This document shows positions 16,480-23,248 of a DNA stretch of 36,901 nt, piece after piece. The notes beneath the pieces are model-generated. The model made no database searches. It was given only the letters and a program-made list of their open reading frames with translations, and was not told the DNA's origin. Each line of letters starts with the position of its first letter. Position 1 is the stretch's first letter. Origin of the DNA: Hyphomonas sp. UBA5111 (lineage in GTDB: Bacteria; Pseudomonadota; Alphaproteobacteria; Caulobacterales; Hyphomonadaceae); contig DHZF01000073.1 in the NCBI GenBank assembly GCA_002414505.1, forward strand, positions 17,762 to 54,662. Direction: 5' to 3'. The position numbers were made by a program, and so were the translations under genes.

Positions 16480-17079
16480 TTGCAGATCAGGCCGCTCACG
16501 CTCGAGAACCGTTTCGTCCGGCTCGTGCCGTTTGAGGCCCTGCGGCATGGGCCGATGCTGGCCGAGTTGTCCGAGCGCACAGGGGCGCGGCTTGGCACGT
16601 GGCCCGTCTACGTGCCGGGCACGGACTGGCTGTCACCCTGGCTGAAGATGGTGGAGAGCCGGACGGGGGCGGGCACATTGGCGCCGTTCGCCGTTTACCT
16701 TGCCGATGGCCGGTTTGCGGGGATGACCGCCTTTCTCAACCCGGATTCTGCACACCGGAATGTCGAGATCGGCATGACGTTTTACGCGCCGGACCTATAT
16801 GGCAGCGCAGTCAATCCAGCCTGCAAGCACCTTTTGCTGGAGCATGCGTTCGGGCAGGGGGCCATCCGGGCCTATTTCCATATTGATGAGCGCAATGCCC
16901 GGTCCCGCGCGGCCGTGACAAAGCTTGGCGCGGTACAGGAAGGCCTGCTGCGCGACAATCGTCTCCTGCCGGATGGCTTTGTCCGCACCACTGTGGTGTT
17001 CTCCATCCTGGCGCGGGAATGGCCCGAGGTGAAATCCGGGCTGGAGGCGCGGCTGGCACGTTTCGAGGCGAAGGGCTGA
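16480..17079 (+). CDS. GNAT-family N-acetyltransferase (RimJ/RimL-like)
   Basis: The 199-residue protein resembles RimJ/RimL-type acetyltransferases that transfer acetyl from acetyl-CoA to an amine, often a protein N-terminus. Visible are the start RPLTLENRFVRLVPFEA, the strand APFAVYLADGRFAGMTAFLN, the HRNVEIGMTFYAPDLYGS segment and the terminal NARSRAAVTKLGAVQEGLLR with the usual Asn-x-x-Ser and G-x-x-x-EG elements. The start is TTG at 16480, preceded by GGAG. No in-frame ATG gives a full domain. Its stop overlaps the ATG of the DUF4169 gene (TGATG at 17077-17081), so the two are translationally coupled. Substrate unknown. Confidence 0.9.
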   Translation: MQIRPLTLENRFVRLVPFEALRHGPMLAELSERTGARLGTWPVYVPGTDWLSPWLKMVESRTGAGTLAPFAVYLADGRFAGMTAFLNPDSAHRNVEIGMTFYAPDLYGSAVNPACKHLLLEHAFGQGAIRAYFHIDERNARSRAAVTKLGAVQEGLLRDNRLLPDGFVRTTVVFSILAREWPEVKSGLEARLARFEAKG

Positions 17080-17273
17080 TGGCGGACCCAATCAATCTGA
17101 ACAAGTTTCGCAAGGCGAAAGCCAAGGCCGACAAGGCCCAGCAGGCGCAGGAAAACCGCGCCAGGTTCGGACGCACCAAGACCGAGAAGTCGCTCGAAGA
17201 GGCCCGCGCAGACAAGGCCCGCCGCGAGGCCGAGGCGCATCGCCGCGAAGACGATCCCGAGGATCGTGGTTAA
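17079..17273 (+). CDS. DUF4169 family small charged protein
   Basis: The 64-residue, highly charged, helix-forming protein begins ADPINLNKFRKAKAKADK and continues with alternating Lys/Arg/Glu/Ala blocks. It matches the DUF4169 pattern of short alphaproteobacterial proteins beginning IN-LN-x-FRK-x-KAR. There is no known function and no membrane segment. Its start is fused to the stop of the acetyltransferase gene. In many alphaproteobacteria this family sits near ribbon-helix-helix proteins; none is visible here. Confidence 0.82.
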   Translation: MADPINLNKFRKAKAKADKAQQAQENRARFGRTKTEKSLEEARADKARREAEAHRREDDPEDRG

Positions 17274-17284
17274 CGAGGCGTTAC
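17270..17284 (+). promoter_or_regulatory. CtrA-like box (one mismatch) before the 40-residue peptide gene
   Basis: TTAA (17270-17273), seven bases, then TTAC (17281-17284) matches the CtrA consensus TTAA-N7-TTAA at seven of eight positions. It lies 62 bases before the ATG at 17346. Short motifs like this arise by chance, and the first half overlaps the DUF4169 stop codon, so this is only suggestive of cell-cycle control. Confidence 0.2.
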
Positions 17285-17345
17285 CAATCGGCCCCTGATT
17301 TGCAATGCCCCTCCTGACTTTGTTTCAAAGCGGGAGGAAGCCAAG

Positions 17346-17468
17346 ATGGGTCGTATTCTGGGAAAATTCGTGGTGGCCAGCGTGGCATTCGCCGCCGGCA
17401 TCACATGGGGGATCGTGGCCGATGCCGCAGAGGCCGGCGTTCCGTTCAGCAGCTTGTTGGGCTTCTAG
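17346..17468 (+). CDS. 40-residue single-span membrane peptide
   Basis: The short reading frame codes for a peptide starting MGRILGKFVVASVAFAAGIT. One hydrophobic segment (about residues 7-25) is followed by a small polar tail ending PFSSLLGF. It has one of the best ribosome-binding sites in the region (GGGAGGAAG at 17332-17340, about 5 bases from the ATG) and the GC and codon style of its neighbours, so I believe it is expressed. The family is not recognised. It follows DUF4169 by 72 bases and converges on the lipoprotein gene with a 7-bp gap. A CtrA-like box lies upstream. Confidence 0.6.
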   Translation: MGRILGKFVVASVAFAAGITWGIVADAAEAGVPFSSLLGF

Positions 17469-17475
17469 CCCACGC

Positions 17476-18492
17476 CTAGCTGCCGGGCGCGGGGTCTTCC
17501 GGATAGAGGATGGAATTGATCAGGGCGTCGTCCATGCGGCGGCCAGAGACGCGTTCCAGCGCGCTGAAGATCGCTCTCGCTTTCTTGTCTTCGAGCAGGG
17601 GAATTGCCTGGGCCAGCTCGGCCGCGCGCGCATAGCGTAGTTGGGCCGTCGCCATGTCGCCGCGTGCCTCGGCGCAGGCGCCAAGATTGTGGAGCACGGC
17701 CGGCGCATGAGTCCATTCCCGGCCCAACTCATCCCATTGCGCGCAGGCGCCCATGAAATTCCCGTCCCTGGTGGCCTTCACGGCGGCAGCGAAGCGCGGG
17801 TCGTTCCGGGCTTCGGGGGTCAGGCCATCGGTCATGATTTCGGCGCGCATGGTCTGATAATAGGGGGCGATGTCATTCCGGAACCGGCGGACGGCTTCCA
17901 CCGTCGCGTCCTCCACCATGCCGATTGGCGCATTGTAGGGATCGTATGACGAGTAATGCGGCTCGCCCCAGATGCCGAGCTCCTCGCCATGATATTCGTA
18001 TTCGGCCACGTCCACGCAGGTCTCCCGGCTGGCGCCGCCCAGCTGTTGCTGGCTGAAGACGAGCCGGTTGGTGCGGTAGTCGATCAGGTCTGCCGTGACG
18101 ACGACTTCCACGGTCTCTTCCCGGCATTCGGTTTCGACGATGGCGCGATGCTCGCAATCAAACAGGCCGTCATATTCCACACAGCGCTTCTCGCGCTCGA
18201 ACCGGGTCTCGGCTTCCCAGGATTCAATATCAACCCGGCCCTGATAGAGGCCCATCGGCTCGCCGGAGGGCAGGGTGAACCAATATGCGCCGTCCAGGGT
18301 GACCTGCTCGACCATGTCCGCGAACTCGGCTTCGGCGACGTTCCCGGCCGGGCCGCGAAACTGGCCGACCGCAATGTCCCGGTATTCGGCAGCTTGCGGG
18401 AAGCTGGGCGCCATGCGCGCTTCATAATCATATCCCGGCGTGGCGCAGGCCGCAGCCAATACAGGCAGGAGGAACAACAGGGCATGTTTCAT
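17476..18492 (-). CDS. Large putative lipoprotein with C-terminal TPR-like segment
   Basis: A lipoprotein signal (KHALLFLLPVLAAAC, lipobox LAAAC) starts the 338-residue protein. It should be exported and lipid-anchored. The middle (about residues 50-210) is beta-rich with several cysteines (RCVEYDGLFDCEHRAIVETEC), suggesting disulfides, and contains VVTADLIDYRTNRLVFSQQ, similar in style to curli/TolB-like lipoproteins. The C-terminal part has TPR-like helices (GACAQWDELGREWTHAPAVL, NLGACAEARGDMATAQLRYA). The ATG at 18492 is chosen because it begins exactly at the signal peptide; the frame is open further upstream to 18612 without sense. Function unknown. It diverges from the Old Yellow Enzyme gene. 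Confidence 0.82.
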   Translation of the reverse strand: MKHALLFLLPVLAAACATPGYDYEARMAPSFPQAAEYRDIAVGQFRGPAGNVAEAEFADMVEQVTLDGAYWFTLPSGEPMGLYQGRVDIESWEAETRFEREKRCVEYDGLFDCEHRAIVETECREETVEVVVTADLIDYRTNRLVFSQQQLGGASRETCVDVAEYEYHGEELGIWGEPHYSSYDPYNAPIGMVEDATVEAVRRFRNDIAPYYQTMRAEIMTDGLTPEARNDPRFAAAVKATRDGNFMGACAQWDELGREWTHAPAVLHNLGACAEARGDMATAQLRYARAAELAQAIPLLEDKKARAIFSALERVSGRRMDDALINSILYPEDPAPGS

Positions 18493-18586
18493 GTGGCGGG
18501 CCTTCAGCAATTTCAAGTCAGTAGGGTTGAGAGATACTGAACAGACACTGAACTGCGCAATGCCTGTCTTTGCGTAGGGTAAATTC

Positions 18587-18614
18587 TTGACCTTGGGGGA
18601 AGGTGCGGCCACCT
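18587..18614 (+). promoter_or_regulatory. Candidate promoter/operator of the Old Yellow Enzyme gene
   Basis: A -35-like TTGACC (18587-18592) overlaps ACCTT (18590-18594), five G, AAGGT (18600-18604). The second arm extends into AGGTG (18601-18605) paired with CACCT (18610-18614). These overlapping dyads resemble in style the ACCTT/AAGGT arms of MerR-family operators, but the spacing is much shorter and no good -10 is seen. It lies 27-54 bases before the ATG at 18641. Confidence 0.3.
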
Positions 18615-18640
18615 GTCTCGCAACATTGATGGAGCCCTAA

Positions 18641-19750
18641 ATGACAAGTTCACTGTTCACCCCGTTCAAGATGAAATCCCTCGACTTGCCGAACCGCATC
18701 GTCATGGCCCCGATGACACGGTCGAAATCGCCGAACGGCGTGCCGGGCAATGACGTGGCGGACTATTATGCGCGCCGCGCCGAGAACGAAGTCAGCCTGA
18801 TTCTGACCGAGGGCACCACGATCCGCCGGGGCGGGGCCTCCAATGATCCGAACGTGCCGAACTTCCATGAAGCGGACTCGCTGGCCGGCTGGAAGAATGT
18901 GGTCGAGAAGGTCCACGCCAAGGGCGGCAAGATCGCGCCGCAGATCTGGCACATGGGCATGGTGCGCAAGGCAGGCAGCGGCCCGTATCCGGACGCGCCG
19001 ACCGACAGCCCCTCGGGCATGACCCATACCGGCAAGGCCGTGATCGAGGCGCCGACCTCTGCGGAAGTCGACGACATGGTGCTGGCCTATGCCGACGCTG
19101 CCGCTGAAGCGGAGAAGCTCGGCTTTGACTGTGTCGAAGTGCACGGCGCGCATGGCTATCTGGTCGACCAGTTCTTCTGGGACATGATGAACAAGCGCGA
19201 CGACAAGTTCGGTGGCACGTCCTTGGTTGAGCGGGCCAGCTTTGCCTCGGATATCCTGAAGGAAATTCGCCGCCGCGTGTCGCCCGACTTCCCGGTCATC
19301 CTGCGCTACTCGCAGTGGAAACAACAGGATTACGATGCGCGGCTTGCGACAACGCCTCAGGACCTTGAAGCCTTCCTGAAAGTGTTCGTGGATGGCGGCG
19401 TCGACGTGCTGCACGCCTCCCAGCGCCGTTATTGGGAACCGGAATTCCCGGAGATTGACGGCGAGCACGGCCTGAACGGCGCCGGCTGGGCCAAGAAGCT
19501 GACCGGCCTGCCCACCATTACGGTCGGATCGGTTGGCCTGTCTGGCGATTTCATCAAGGCGTTCCAGGGCGAAGGCTCCGGCACGCGGTCGCTGGATGAT
19601 CTCGAAGAGCGCCTGGCGCGGGGCGAGTTTGACCTTGTGGCGGTCGGCCGCGCGCTGCTGCAGGATCCGGCATGGGCCCGCAAGGTGCATGAAGGCCGGA
19701 CCGACGAACTGACCGATTACGATGCAGCGAGCCTCGCCACGCTATCTTAG
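18641..19750 (+). CDS. Old Yellow Enzyme family alkene reductase (NADH:flavin oxidoreductase)
   Basis: This FMN-dependent TIM-barrel enzyme of 369 residues is the length of NemA/XenA-type OYEs, which reduce activated C=C bonds, nitro groups or other electrophiles with NAD(P)H. The N-terminal FTPFKMKSLDLPNRIVMAPMTR binds FMN. PQIWHMGM supplies a flavin-site segment, and VEVHGAHGYLVDQFFWDMMN contains the substrate-binding His and the catalytic-loop Tyr region. VGSVGLSGDF and VAVGRALLQDP form the phosphate-binding end. The ATG at 18641 has GGAG upstream. It is divergent from the lipoprotein gene and is followed by a 470-bp gene-free region. Physiological substrate unknown. Confidence 0.93.
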   Translation: MTSSLFTPFKMKSLDLPNRIVMAPMTRSKSPNGVPGNDVADYYARRAENEVSLILTEGTTIRRGGASNDPNVPNFHEADSLAGWKNVVEKVHAKGGKIAPQIWHMGMVRKAGSGPYPDAPTDSPSGMTHTGKAVIEAPTSAEVDDMVLAYADAAAEAEKLGFDCVEVHGAHGYLVDQFFWDMMNKRDDKFGGTSLVERASFASDILKEIRRRVSPDFPVILRYSQWKQQDYDARLATTPQDLEAFLKVFVDGGVDVLHASQRRYWEPEFPEIDGEHGLNGAGWAKKLTGLPTITVGSVGLSGDFIKAFQGEGSGTRSLDDLEERLARGEFDLVAVGRALLQDPAWARKVHEGRTDELTDYDAASLATLS

Positions 19751-19799
19751 GTCGATTTTGACTTGCATCAAATCCCAAGGGATGGTTTTGGTTAATCCA

Positions 19800-20084
19800 A
19801 CCGGACCGGAGGCGATTTTTCGCTGAGGTCCGGTAGGATGGTGGGGACAACAAGAGCCATCCCGACACAATTTGACGATGAAGGCATGTGGTGCACCCGT
19901 ACACACATTTCCTTTGTCAGCGCTTGGATGCCACCCGCCCCAATCGCATGTCCTGGTCGGGTGATTGTTTCCCCTTCTGACGCGGGCTTTGCCCGCACCA
20001 AGGTGAGATGCCTTCACACCAGCATCTCGCTTGACCCTGCAGAGCCGCGTCCCGCACACCGACGCGCCCCTGCAGGGTTTTTTT
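19800..20084 (+). ncRNA. Candidate structured RNA in the 470-bp gap before uvrD
   Basis: The gap 19751-20220 holds no convincing gene. From left to right it contains a hairpin with ACCGGACC (19800-19807) paired to GGTCCGGT (19827-19834) and an inner GCGA-TTTT-TCGC. Next come GCGGGC (19982-19987) with GCCCGC (19991-19996), GAGATGC (20005-20011) with GCATCTC (20022-20028), and finally a terminator. Several perfect stems in series ending in a U-run suggest a small RNA transcribed rightwards, or a long uvrD leader. I could not match it to SRP RNA, RNase P RNA, tmRNA or a riboswitch class. Short open frames cross it but look unlike proteins. Confidence 0.4.
20035..20084 (+). terminator. Strong intrinsic terminator upstream of uvrD
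   Basis: CCCTGCAG (20035-20042) pairs perfectly with CTGCAGGG (20070-20077), and inside it GCGTC (20047-20051) pairs with GACGC (20061-20065). Seven T follow at 20078-20084. It lies 137-186 bases before the helicase start and about 300 bases after the Old Yellow Enzyme stop. It therefore ends either that transcript or an independent RNA. Confidence 0.85.
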
Positions 20085-20220
20085 ATTTGCGAAAGGATCG
20101 ATCCGGAAAAGAACAGCATGCACGGATTGCAAAGGGGAGGCGAGGCCCATGCGCTTTCCGGTTAAGCGTGCAACAGCCTAGTGTGCCGCAAACCCTGCCC
20201 ATCCGGCCATTCGATGCTAT

Positions 20221-22560
20221 ATGTTCGCCATGAGTTCCAATCCGAATCGCCTTTCCATTTCGCAGATGGCCTCGGCCAAGCCGCCGGTCGCGCAAGGGGA
20301 TGCCGCCTATCTGGACGGCCTGAACCCCGAACAGCGTGAGGCCGTGCTGACGACCGAAGGCCCGCTGCTCGTGCTTGCCGGTGCCGGCACGGGCAAGACG
20401 CGCGTGCTGACGACGCGTCTGGCGCATATCATCGGCACGCGGCTGGCCTGGCCATCGCAGACGCTGACCGTGACCTTCACAAACAAGGCCGCGCGGGAAA
20501 TGCGCGAGCGGGCACTGTCCATGCTGGGCGAAGCGGGCGAGGGCCTGCGCTGGCTCGGCACGTTCCACTCGATCAGCGCGCAGATCCTGCGCAAGCATGC
20601 CGAACTGGCCGGGCTGAAATCCACCTTCACCATCATCGACACCGATGACCAGGTGCGCCTGTGCAAGCAGATCATCCAGGCCGAGAACATCGATCCGAAG
20701 CGCTGGACGCCGCGCTATCTCGCCAGCCTGATTGATGGCTGGAAGAACCGGGCGCTGACGCCGGACAAGGTGCCGCCGGAAGAGGCCCACCAGTTTGCCG
20801 ACGGCAAGGGCATCACCTGTTACCAGATATACCAGGCGCGGCTGAAAGTGCTGAACGCCTGCGACTTTGGCGATTTGCTAATTCACAACATCACGATCTT
20901 TCAGAAGAACCCGGATTTGTTGAAGGAATATCACGACAAGTTCCGCTATGTGCTGGTCGACGAATATCAGGATACGAACGTTGCGCAGTATCTGTGGCTG
21001 CGCCTTCTGGCGCAGGGCTCGCAGAACATTTGCTGTGTCGGCGATGACGACCAGTCGATCTATGGCTGGCGCGGGGCTGAGGTCGACAACATCCTCCGCT
21101 TCGAGAAGGATTTCCCCGGCGCGCATGTGATCCGTCTGGAAAAGAACTATCGCTCGACCAAGCACATCCTTGCGGCCGCCTCCTCGGTCATTAGTCACAA
21201 CAAGAGCCGCCTCGGCAAGACGCTCTATGTCGGCGACGACAACGCGATTGACGATATTGACGCCTCCAAGGTGAAGGTGCGCGGCCTGTGGGATGGCGAG
21301 GCCGAGAGCCGCCTGATCGCGGATGATATCGAGAGCTGGGTGTTGAAGGGCGGCAGCCATGAGGATTGCGCCGTACTGGTGCGCGCCTCGTGGCAGATGC
21401 GGGCCTTCGAGGAACGCTTCATCATGCTGGGCATCCCGTACCGCGTGATCGGCGGGCCGCGCTTCTTCGAGCGTGCCGAAATCCGCGATGCGCTGGCCTA
21501 TTTGCGGCTCGTGCGCTCGCCCGATGATGACCTCGCCTTCGAGCGGGTCGTGAACCAGCCGAAGCGCGGCGTCGGCAATACCTCGCTCGCCAAGCTGCAA
21601 TCCTATGCCCGCGAGGATGGGCGCAGCCTGTTCGTGCTGACGCCAATGGTGCTGCAGACCGACGAGATCAAGGGCGGGGCCAAGCGCGGCCTCACCCAGT
21701 TCATCGACCAGATTAACATGTGGCGCGACAAGCTGGCGAACGGCATGCCGCATACAGAGCTTGCCGAGACGATCCTCGAAGAGTCGGGCTATACCGACAT
21801 GTTGCAGAAGGATCGCAGCCCGCAGGCGCAGACCCGGCTCGACAACCTCAAGGAACTGGTCCGCGCAATGGGCGAGTTCGACTCGCTGGCCGGATTCCTG
21901 GAACATATCGAACTGGTCATGGACGCCTCGGCGGGCGGGGCCGGGGAAGACCAGGTGCAGATCCTGACCCTGCACGGCGCGAAAGGCCTCGAATGGCCGG
22001 TCGTCTTCCTGCCCGGCTGGGAGGAGGAAGTCTTCCCGTCCCGCCGCAGCCTTGATGAGAGCGGCATGAAGGGGCTCGAGGAAGAGCGCCGGCTCGCCTA
22101 TGTCGGCATCACCCGCGCGCGCCAGCATGCCTATATTTCCTTTGTGGCGAACCGCCAGATCTATGGCCGCTGGCAGAGCGTGCTGTCGAGCCGCTTTGTC
22201 GACGAACTGCCGCATGAGCATGTCGAGGCGATCTCGGAGACGGGCTTCTCCGGCATGCCGGGCGGCGAGAGCGGTTTTACCGGATCGGTCGAAGACCTTG
22301 GCGAGCGCTCGAACTACAAGAGTCCGGGCTGGCAGCGCCTGAAGGAAAATGCCGGCCGGTTCGATACGCGCCCGCCGCGCGACAATCCCAATCTGTCGGC
22401 AACCTCCGGCGGACCGGCAACTTTCAAGGTCGGCACACGTATCTTTCATGACAAGTTCGGCTATGGCCGGGTGGCTCACACGGAAGGCAACAAGCTGACC
22501 GTGGATTTTGAAAAGTCCGGCCGGAAGAAAGTGATCGCCACCTTCGTGCAACCCGTTTGA
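20221..22560 (+). CDS. uvrD: UvrD/PcrA-type ATP-dependent DNA helicase
   Basis: This superfamily 1A 3'-5' helicase of 779 residues acts in nucleotide-excision and mismatch repair and in removing stalled RNA polymerase or recombinase. Motifs in order are the Q-motif LNPEQREAVL, Walker A AGAGTGKT (about 53-60), TFTNKAAREM (Ia), VDEYQDTN (II), GDDDQSIYGWRGA (III), EKNYRSTKHIL (IV), LTLHGAKGLEWPVVFLPGWEE (V) and EERRLAYVGITRAR (VI). The C-terminal 50 residues (VGTRIFHDKFGYGRV, LTVDFEKSGRKKVIATF) form the Tudor-like RNA-polymerase-binding domain of PcrA/UvrD. The ATG at 20221 lacks a clear ribosome site; 20230 is an in-frame alternative. A structured region with a terminator precedes it. Confidence 0.95.
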   Translation: MFAMSSNPNRLSISQMASAKPPVAQGDAAYLDGLNPEQREAVLTTEGPLLVLAGAGTGKTRVLTTRLAHIIGTRLAWPSQTLTVTFTNKAAREMRERALSMLGEAGEGLRWLGTFHSISAQILRKHAELAGLKSTFTIIDTDDQVRLCKQIIQAENIDPKRWTPRYLASLIDGWKNRALTPDKVPPEEAHQFADGKGITCYQIYQARLKVLNACDFGDLLIHNITIFQKNPDLLKEYHDKFRYVLVDEYQDTNVAQYLWLRLLAQGSQNICCVGDDDQSIYGWRGAEVDNILRFEKDFPGAHVIRLEKNYRSTKHILAAASSVISHNKSRLGKTLYVGDDNAIDDIDASKVKVRGLWDGEAESRLIADDIESWVLKGGSHEDCAVLVRASWQMRAFEERFIMLGIPYRVIGGPRFFERAEIRDALAYLRLVRSPDDDLAFERVVNQPKRGVGNTSLAKLQSYAREDGRSLFVLTPMVLQTDEIKGGAKRGLTQFIDQINMWRDKLANGMPHTELAETILEESGYTDMLQKDRSPQAQTRLDNLKELVRAMGEFDSLAGFLEHIELVMDASAGGAGEDQVQILTLHGAKGLEWPVVFLPGWEEEVFPSRRSLDESGMKGLEEERRLAYVGITRARQHAYISFVANRQIYGRWQSVLSSRFVDELPHEHVEAISETGFSGMPGGESGFTGSVEDLGERSNYKSPGWQRLKENAGRFDTRPPRDNPNLSATSGGPATFKVGTRIFHDKFGYGRVAHTEGNKLTVDFEKSGRKKVIATFVQPV

Positions 22561-22618
22561 TGGTTGACCGCGCGTTCCATTCCGAATTGGATGGGTAAGG
22601 CAAAGCGGTGAGGCGTAC

Positions 22619-23053
22619 ATGGCCGGCTATCTGGATAAGCGGCTCTATGAGGGGGAAATCCTGCGGTATCGCGGGGAGTTTCACTGGATTGAGTATGCCA
22701 AGGCCTGGCTGATGCTGATCGTGTTCGGCATCATCATCTTCGGCATTGTCTATTTCATTGCGGAAATGGTGCGCCTGAACACGACGGAATTCGTTGTGAC
22801 GGACCGGCGGGTCGTCAAGAAGACGGGGCTTTGGTCGGCCAATGTCGAGGAAATCACGCTCGACTCCATTGAAGGCAGTTCCCTTAACCAGGGAATCCTC
22901 GGGCGCATCTTCGGGTATGGCCGCCTGTCCGTGCATGGGCGCGGCGAGACGCATATCCAGTTCCCGAATATGGCGCATCCGCAGAAATTCCGGGCGGAAG
23001 CCGAAAAGTCGAAGCAGGCCGCGCTCTCACCGGGCGGACCGCTGGTCAGCTGA
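22619..23053 (+). CDS. Bacterial PH-domain (YdbS/DUF304-like) membrane protein
   Basis: The 144-residue protein begins LYEGEILRYRGEFHW, then has a hydrophobic hairpin (AWLMLIVFGIIIFGIVYFIA) that should span the inner membrane. The PH-type beta domain follows: NTTEFVVTDRRVVKKTGLWS, EEITLDSIEGSSLNQGILGR, FGYGRLSVHGRGE. The T-D-x-R-(V/I)-x-x-x-x-G and G-x-(I/L)-L-x-(R/K) pattern is characteristic of the bPH2/DUF304 family. The function of these small members is unknown; they are often linked to envelope stress. It follows uvrD by 58 bases and may be co-transcribed. The stop at 23051-23053 overlaps a 9-base direct repeat described nearby. Confidence 0.9.
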   Translation: MAGYLDKRLYEGEILRYRGEFHWIEYAKAWLMLIVFGIIIFGIVYFIAEMVRLNTTEFVVTDRRVVKKTGLWSANVEEITLDSIEGSSLNQGILGRIFGYGRLSVHGRGETHIQFPNMAHPQKFRAEAEKSKQAALSPGGPLVS

Positions 23054-23073
23054 CCTGTTTTTCCTGAAGACTA

Positions 23074-23180
23074 TGCAGCGCCGGGGGCCTGATCAGGGGG
23101 GAGGGAGGCCAGGCCGGCCGTGTGAAGCGCGATGGGTGGTGCGCTTGCCCTTAGAGGACAAAAGCTGACCCGGCGCTGCA
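23074..23180. repeat. 107-bp structured element with 12-bp perfect inverted ends
   Basis: TGCAGCGCCGGG (23074-23085) is the exact reverse complement of CCCGGCGCTGCA (23169-23180). Inside lie AAGCGC/GCGCTT and GGCCT/AGGCC pairs, so either strand could fold into a long branched hairpin. GACCTGTTT occurs on both sides (23052-23060 and 23182-23190). It lies between the convergent PH-domain and RND genes. It could be a bidirectional terminator-like structure, an unrecognised small RNA, or a small non-autonomous mobile repeat. No U-run favours one strand. I see no second copy in the window. Confidence 0.55.
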
Positions 23181-23248
23181 CGACCTGTTTGGCATGGACC
23201 AAGCGAACGCAAACCGAATGGCGCGTTCATCTGCGGCTCATCTGAAGC

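Noticed and set aside
19838..20233. A 131-codon plus-strand frame in the gap before uvrD, and a 125-codon frame on the other strand
   Set aside because: Both cross several hairpins and the terminator, have many Cys/Pro/Arg and no ribosome site. They look like chance frames in non-coding DNA.
23074..23180. Signal recognition particle RNA or tmRNA in the structured gap
   Set aside because: The conserved SRP loop sequence (GGAAGGAAGCAGCC-type) and the tmRNA T-loop/CCA end are missing on both strands.
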